From an uncultured Mycoplasmatota bacterium (lineage in GTDB: Bacteria; Bacillota_I; Bacilli_A; RF39; UBA660), in the NCBI GenBank assembly GCA_900549325.1, contig UROI01000013.1, positions 1 to 35,961 of the forward strand: a stretch of DNA of 35,961 bases. Reading direction: 5' to 3'. Positions 32,452 to 35,961 of this stretch are shown in pieces. The notes beneath the pieces were generated by a model that was given only the letters and a program-made list of their open reading frames with translations, did not search any database and was not told where the DNA came from. How positions within the stretch are numbered: the first letter of the stretch is position 1; every line of letters starts with the position of its first letter. Both the position numbers and the translations under genes were made by a program.

Positions 32452-32781
32452 TTATTTTGCTTCGATTACCTTTTCTAGAAATATTTTATTCTTAAATGCT
32501 CCTCTTTTTATACTTTTAGTATTGGCTACATTTATTATTTCTTCTAAAGTGGTATGTTCTAATTCTCCTAGTGCTTTTATTACTTCAAGCATATCTGCTA
32601 GTTCTTCTACTCTTTCACTACCACTTGCCTCTAGTACTTCTTGATATTCTGCATTTAATTTCTTTTCTAATTCTTTCTTGTACTCTTCATCTGATAATAT
32701 TCTAGTAATAGGTTCTTCACCTTTTTCCTTTATTATATTAGGAATATTATCTCTAACTAATTTATTGTATATTCTTTCCAT
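32452..32781 (-). CDS. MazG-like nucleotide pyrophosphohydrolase
   Basis: A 109-residue all-alpha NTP pyrophosphohydrolase-type protein. MERIYNKLVRDNIPNIIKEKG (in part), the EYQEVLEA segment and RVEELADMLEVIKAL with the metal-binding E-x-x-E...E-x-x-D pattern place it with the small MazG-like/phosphoribosyl-ATP pyrophosphohydrolase-like family common in Bacillota. Probably cleans up abnormal nucleotides; the substrate is unknown. Own promoter at 32827-32855. Confidence 0.82.
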   Translation of the reverse strand: MERIYNKLVRDNIPNIIKEKGEEPITRILSDEEYKKELEKKLNAEYQEVLEASGSERVEELADMLEVIKALGELEHTTLEEIINVANTKSIKRGAFKNKIFLEKVIEAK

Positions 32782-32826
32782 ACCTATATCACCTACTTTA
32801 ATTTTATCATCTTTTTTTTAACTATA

Positions 32827-32855
32827 AATATATTATTTATTTTATAGTATGTAAA
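32827..32855 (-). promoter_or_regulatory. promoter of the MazG-like gene
   Basis: TTTACA (32850-32855), 17-base spacer, TATATT (32827-32832) on the minus strand. Confidence 0.65.
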
Positions 32856-32880
32856 ATTAATGTAAAATCAATGGATTATT

Positions 32881-32961
32881 AAATTAATAGACCTTAGGCT
32901 ATTAATTTCTTTTTGAAGACTACAGGCTTCAAAAATAGTGAGAGACTACAGGCTCGAACTA
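32881..32961 (+). repeat. AGAC-GGCT hairpin element, locus 4 (3 units)
   Basis: (d) AAATTAATAG / CTATTAATTT (32881-32890 / 32899-32908), tip ACCTTAGG. (e) TTTTTGAAG / CTTCAAAAA (32910-32918 / 32927-32935), tip ACTACAGG. (f) TAGT-GA-GAG / CTC-GA-ACTA (32936-32944 / 32953-32961), tip ACTACAGG, with a tandem GA/GA internal loop. It lies between the divergent promoters of the MazG-like gene and rnjA, outside both mRNAs. Nothing else is seen in 32782-33092 apart from these and the promoters. Confidence 0.75.
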
Positions 32962-32977
32962 ACCATAAAATTACCAT

Positions 32978-33006
32978 TTGCATTTTTTATAATTATGTAG
33001 TATAAT
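32978..33006 (+). promoter_or_regulatory. rnjA promoter
   Basis: TTGCAT (32978-32983), 17-base spacer, TATAAT (33001-33006); leaves an 80-base leader before the RBS GAAAGGAG. Confidence 0.7.
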
Positions 33007-33092
33007 TTTATGCAGTGGTTATTCTTTAAAATTTTTTATTTTATTTAGTTTTATTTTATTTAACGAAGAAAAAATTATGAAAGGAGAATTTA

Positions 33093-34760
33093 ATGAATAC
33101 AAAAATTATTCCTCTTGGAGGACTTGGGGAAGTTGGTAAGAATATGTATGTAGTTATGCATAATTCTGAGATTATTATCGTAGATTCTGGTGTAATGTTT
33201 CCCGATGATGAACTTCTTGGAATTGACTATGTTATTCCCGACTATACCTTTTTAAAAGAAAATGAAAATAAAATTAAAGCTTTAGTTATTACTCATGGAC
33301 ACGAAGATCATATTGGTAGTATTCCATTTCTTTTACAGACTGTGGATATTCCTAAAATATATGCTCCTAGTAACGCTAAAGAACTTATTGATAAAAAATT
33401 AGAAGAAAGAAATATTATATATAAAAATTTATTTGTTTATGATGAAAATACTATTATAAAAACTAAATATTTTAATATTGAATTTTTTAGAACAACACAC
33501 TCGATACCAGACTCTCATGGAGTAGTTATTCATACTCCTGATGGTACTATTGTTATGACGGGAGACTTTAAATTTGATATGACTCCAATTGGTCCTATGT
33601 CTAACTTACATAAGATGGCTAAGATTGGTGAAAAAGGGGTTAGTGTACTTATGAGTGATTCTACTAATGCACTAGTACCCGGAGTATCACTTAGTGAATC
33701 TGTAGTTGATGAGAACTTAGGTGAAATATTCTCTTCTTGTAAAGATAGTAGAATTATTTTAGCTACTTTTGCCTCAAATGTTTATAGAATTAAACATATT
33801 ATGGAAACTTGTAAAAAGAATAATAGAAAAGTTGCTCTATTTGGTAGAAGTATGGAAAATATGGTTGATGTGGCTTTGAAATGTGGTTACTTTAAGGATA
33901 AGGATATTGTTATTACTGCTGAAGAGGCTAATCATATGAAGCCTAATGAAGTGTGCCTGTTATGTACTGGTAGTCAGGGTGAACCACTAGCGGCTTTATC
34001 AAGAATTGCTTCTGGAACACATAGACAAATTACTCTTATGCCTGATGATGTAGTTATATTTTCTTCATCTCCTATTCCAGGTAATGGAGCATCTGTATCT
34101 AAAACAATCAACAAACTTTATAAAAAGGGTGTTAAAGTATTTACTAATGCTATGAGTGAAATTCACTCTTCAGGACATGCTAATCAAGAAGAACTTAAAC
34201 TTATGATTAGATTATTTAAACCTAGATATTTTGTTCCTTATCATGGTGAATTTAGAATGCTTAAGACACATGCTGACTTAGGTGTTATGTGCGGAGTTAA
34301 TAAAAATAATACTTTCGTACTAGAAAATGGTGATGTACTTAATCTTCGTAAGGGCGTTGTCACTCCTGGAGGTAAGGTACAAGCTGGCGAAGTATATGTA
34401 GATGGCTCTAGAATTGGTGAAGTTGGTAGTGCTGTTATTAAGGATAGAATTCTTATGAGTAATAATGGTATCTTAGTTATTATTGCTAATATTGATACTG
34501 AGAATAAGGTTCTACTTAGTACTCCAGCAGTTACCACTAGAGGGTATATTCTTGTTAATGAAAATGAAGATTTAATTAGAGATATTCAGTCTATATCACA
34601 AGATATTATTAATAAGTGTTTAAAGAGTAAGTACTTTAATTATAATGATATGAAGAGTGAAATAATTAATGGTTTAATTCCAGTTCTTTCTGATAAGACT
34701 GGTAGAGTACCTATTATTCTTCCTATTGTTATGGATGTTAAAACTAAAAAAGAGAATTAA
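33093..34760 (+). CDS. rnjA: ribonuclease J
   Basis: A 555-residue metallo-beta-lactamase/beta-CASP ribonuclease (5'-3' exonuclease and endonuclease) of mRNA and rRNA processing. Metal motif THGHEDHIGSIP near 70-81, MTGDFKFD, beta-CASP blocks SDSTNAL, LCTGSQGEP, and HSSGHANQEEL, and PYHGEFRML; C-terminal domain to 555. Length and motifs fit RNase J1. Monocistronic. Confidence 0.96.
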   Translation: MNTKIIPLGGLGEVGKNMYVVMHNSEIIIVDSGVMFPDDELLGIDYVIPDYTFLKENENKIKALVITHGHEDHIGSIPFLLQTVDIPKIYAPSNAKELIDKKLEERNIIYKNLFVYDENTIIKTKYFNIEFFRTTHSIPDSHGVVIHTPDGTIVMTGDFKFDMTPIGPMSNLHKMAKIGEKGVSVLMSDSTNALVPGVSLSESVVDENLGEIFSSCKDSRIILATFASNVYRIKHIMETCKKNNRKVALFGRSMENMVDVALKCGYFKDKDIVITAEEANHMKPNEVCLLCTGSQGEPLAALSRIASGTHRQITLMPDDVVIFSSSPIPGNGASVSKTINKLYKKGVKVFTNAMSEIHSSGHANQEELKLMIRLFKPRYFVPYHGEFRMLKTHADLGVMCGVNKNNTFVLENGDVLNLRKGVVTPGGKVQAGEVYVDGSRIGEVGSAVIKDRILMSNNGILVIIANIDTENKVLLSTPAVTTRGYILVNENEDLIRDIQSISQDIINKCLKSKYFNYNDMKSEIINGLIPVLSDKTGRVPIILPIVMDVKTKKEN

Positions 34761-34761
34761 T

Positions 34762-34825
34762 AAAAAAATAACTATTATTAAACTTAAGCCAAATAGCTAG
34801 TTAGTTTATAAATAGTTATTTTTAT
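34762..34825. terminator. bidirectional terminator, rnjA / DHHW gene
   Basis: AAATAACTATT (34766-34776) pairs with AATAGTTATTT (34811-34821), flanked by A and T runs. Its inner part holds, on the minus strand, AG-CTATTTGG-CT inside a partial stem, which resembles a degenerate unit of the AGAC-GGCT family. Confidence 0.75.
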
Positions 34826-34826
34826 T

Positions 34827-35909
34827 TTATCTAATACTGAAACTATTATTTATAGTTAAAATACTATACATAAATAGAACATCTTGATCATTAAAGTCTA
34901 TATACTTATTTAATATTTTTGAAGAAATATATCTAATATCAATAACAGTAATCTTCTTATAACCACTTATGAGTAATGGTACCAAACTACTTCCATAGGA
35001 GTCACGAAAGACAATTAATTCTTTATCACTACTGGAATTATTATTAATTATATCTATTAAAGGTACTGCTCCTGATAGATAGATGTCATACTTATCTAGA
35101 GAATTTATTTTAGTATAGTCATAAATATCTGTATATTTTTTAGTTTCATAATTATACACACTACTATTAAGAGTAGATGGATTAGATATAGTTTTTATAG
35201 TATCAATATCTTTAGTTACTGATAATCTACCAGCATAACTACCCTTAAAAGTAGTAATAGTATTTACAACATTATTATTATTTATATCAAAATTCATTTG
35301 ATTAGCAATAGTATTTGCAACATTAAATAAATCTTCTTGTTTCCAATGAGTATCAGTCTTATAATAATTATCAAGAGTTAATTTATCAAATATATTTATA
35401 TAATTAATATTTGATAAATTATTTTTCATCATATCTTGTAATTTATTATAATTAAGTTTTAAATTACCATTATTAACAAAATAATTTTTATCAGGTATAA
35501 TAGTATAATAAATATTACTATTATCATTCAAATATGTATTTTTTATATAATTAATCTTATTAGTTAAATTATTAATAGAATTACTATTTAAAGGAAATAT
35601 TTCTTCAATAATATAATCATCATACAAATATAAATTATTATATTCACCTTTAGTAGATAATTCTATATTTATTTTAATTTTTCTAAAAGCATCTCTTTCT
35701 ACAAATTGATCTGTAACATAGGAATCAAACTTCTTAAAATAAGTACCATCAAACAAACTTTTAGTAGTTAATTCTGGCATAGTAGCAAGTTTTCTTCTTT
35801 CTGCTACTGAAATATCAGTATCTTCTTTTATAATATTGATCAAAAACAAAGCAATTATAGTAAAAAGAAATATTATAGTTACAACTATATCTTTAATTTT
35901 ATCGCCCAT
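34827..35909 (-). CDS. DHHW/AlgX-like membrane-anchored protein (surface polysaccharide O-acetylation)
   Basis: A 360-residue protein with an N-terminal membrane anchor (about 7-27), the rest extracellular. Motifs TDTHW (185-189; the His of the DHHW/AlgX/AlgJ family) and FRDSYGSSLVPLL near 298-310 (the SGNH-like Asp-Ser block) identify the family. Such proteins work with an MBOAT acyltransferase to O-acetylate exported glycans. The preceding open frame ends in an MBOAT-like tail. RBS AAGGAGG overlaps the MBOAT stop. Substrate glycan is unknown; the second half is Asn-rich. Confidence 0.8.
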   Translation of the reverse strand: MGDKIKDIVVTIIFLFTIIALFLINIIKEDTDISVAERRKLATMPELTTKSLFDGTYFKKFDSYVTDQFVERDAFRKIKINIELSTKGEYNNLYLYDDYIIEEIFPLNSNSINNLTNKINYIKNTYLNDNSNIYYTIIPDKNYFVNNGNLKLNYNKLQDMMKNNLSNINYINIFDKLTLDNYYKTDTHWKQEDLFNVANTIANQMNFDINNNNVVNTITTFKGSYAGRLSVTKDIDTIKTISNPSTLNSSVYNYETKKYTDIYDYTKINSLDKYDIYLSGAVPLIDIINNNSSSDKELIVFRDSYGSSLVPLLISGYKKITVIDIRYISSKILNKYIDFNDQDVLFMYSILTINNSFSIR

Positions 35910-35920
35910 GTATAACCTCC

Positions 35921-35961
35921 TTAAAATCTAAAATATAAAAATGGATTATATGAATTATCTA
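35921..35961 (-). CDS. MBOAT acyltransferase, C-terminal end (partial)
   Basis: Only the last 12 codons are inside the window: DNSYNPFLYFRF then TAA (35921-35923). YNPF-x-YFRF is the typical end of MBOAT (AlgI/DltB-like) O-acyltransferases, and the stop is followed at once by the RBS of the DHHW gene. The call rests on this short tail plus the neighbour, so it is moderate. Confidence 0.6.
   Translation of the reverse strand, partial: DNSYNPFLYFRF

Overview
The window is a very AT-rich chromosome segment from a low-GC Gram-positive bacterium (Bacillota, most likely an uncultured lineage of Bacilli, Erysipelotrichia/RF39-like). This rests on the partial 16S rRNA, a Bacillus-type sigma-G, the spore-coat protein GerQ, a YlmC/YmxH-family sporulation protein, RNase J, a class B sortase and strong AGGAGG-type ribosome binding sites. 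Most genes carry vertebrate-clear sigma-A promoters with 17-base spacers, and intrinsic terminators often overlap the promoter of the next gene. All 40 stop codons I could read are TAA (26) or TAG (14); none is TGA.

Layout. 1-1110: 5' two thirds of a 16S rRNA gene (minus) with a boxA-bearing leader and three stacked promoters. 1.6-3.4 kb: Ntdp/DUF402 phosphatase and class B sortase, divergently transcribed. 3.4-8.8 kb: tRNA-Trp, a large Mrr-nuclease/STAND NTPase (probable anti-phage sensor), YidD, an ABC membrane domain with no ATPase domain, and a PduL-type phosphotransacylase. 8.9-14.1 kb: gerQ, a LemA-like protein, a CmpB-like membrane protein, a pilin plus uracil-DNA glycosylase, ylmC, an N-acetylhexosamine 1-kinase-like protein and sigG with a candidate sigma-G autoregulatory promoter. 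14.2-17.1 kb: a KilA-N protein and the pilin-lspA-rluD operon. 17.2-18.5 kb: DUF192 protein and gpsA. 18.5-25.9 kb: zinc-ribbon membrane protein, miaA, two tandem paralogues made of 26-residue repeats, a 90-residue relative, mutL. 25.0-32.4 kb: the truB/nrnA/rbfA/infB/ylxR/nusA/rimP translation operon, interrupted by three unknown paralogous proteins between infB and rbfA and starting with a half-length RimP behind a leader hairpin. 32.4-36 kb: MazG-like pyrophosphohydrolase, RNase J, and a DHHW/AlgX-like protein preceded by the last codons of an MBOAT acyltransferase.

The most novel signal is non-coding. Four intergenic sites (about 3415-3460, 11752-11860, 23177-23263, 32881-32961), and perhaps a fifth at 34762-34825, carry tandem perfect hairpins that share one apical core, AG-A-C...G-G-CT (12-mer AGACYWYRGGCT in five units), while stem sequences differ. 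Compensatory stem variation with a constant tip suggests a selected structured element. Other accessory signals are the Mrr-STAND gene, the TMD-only ABC protein, the GY-motif paralogues inside the infB-rbfA operon and the 26-residue-repeat proteins.
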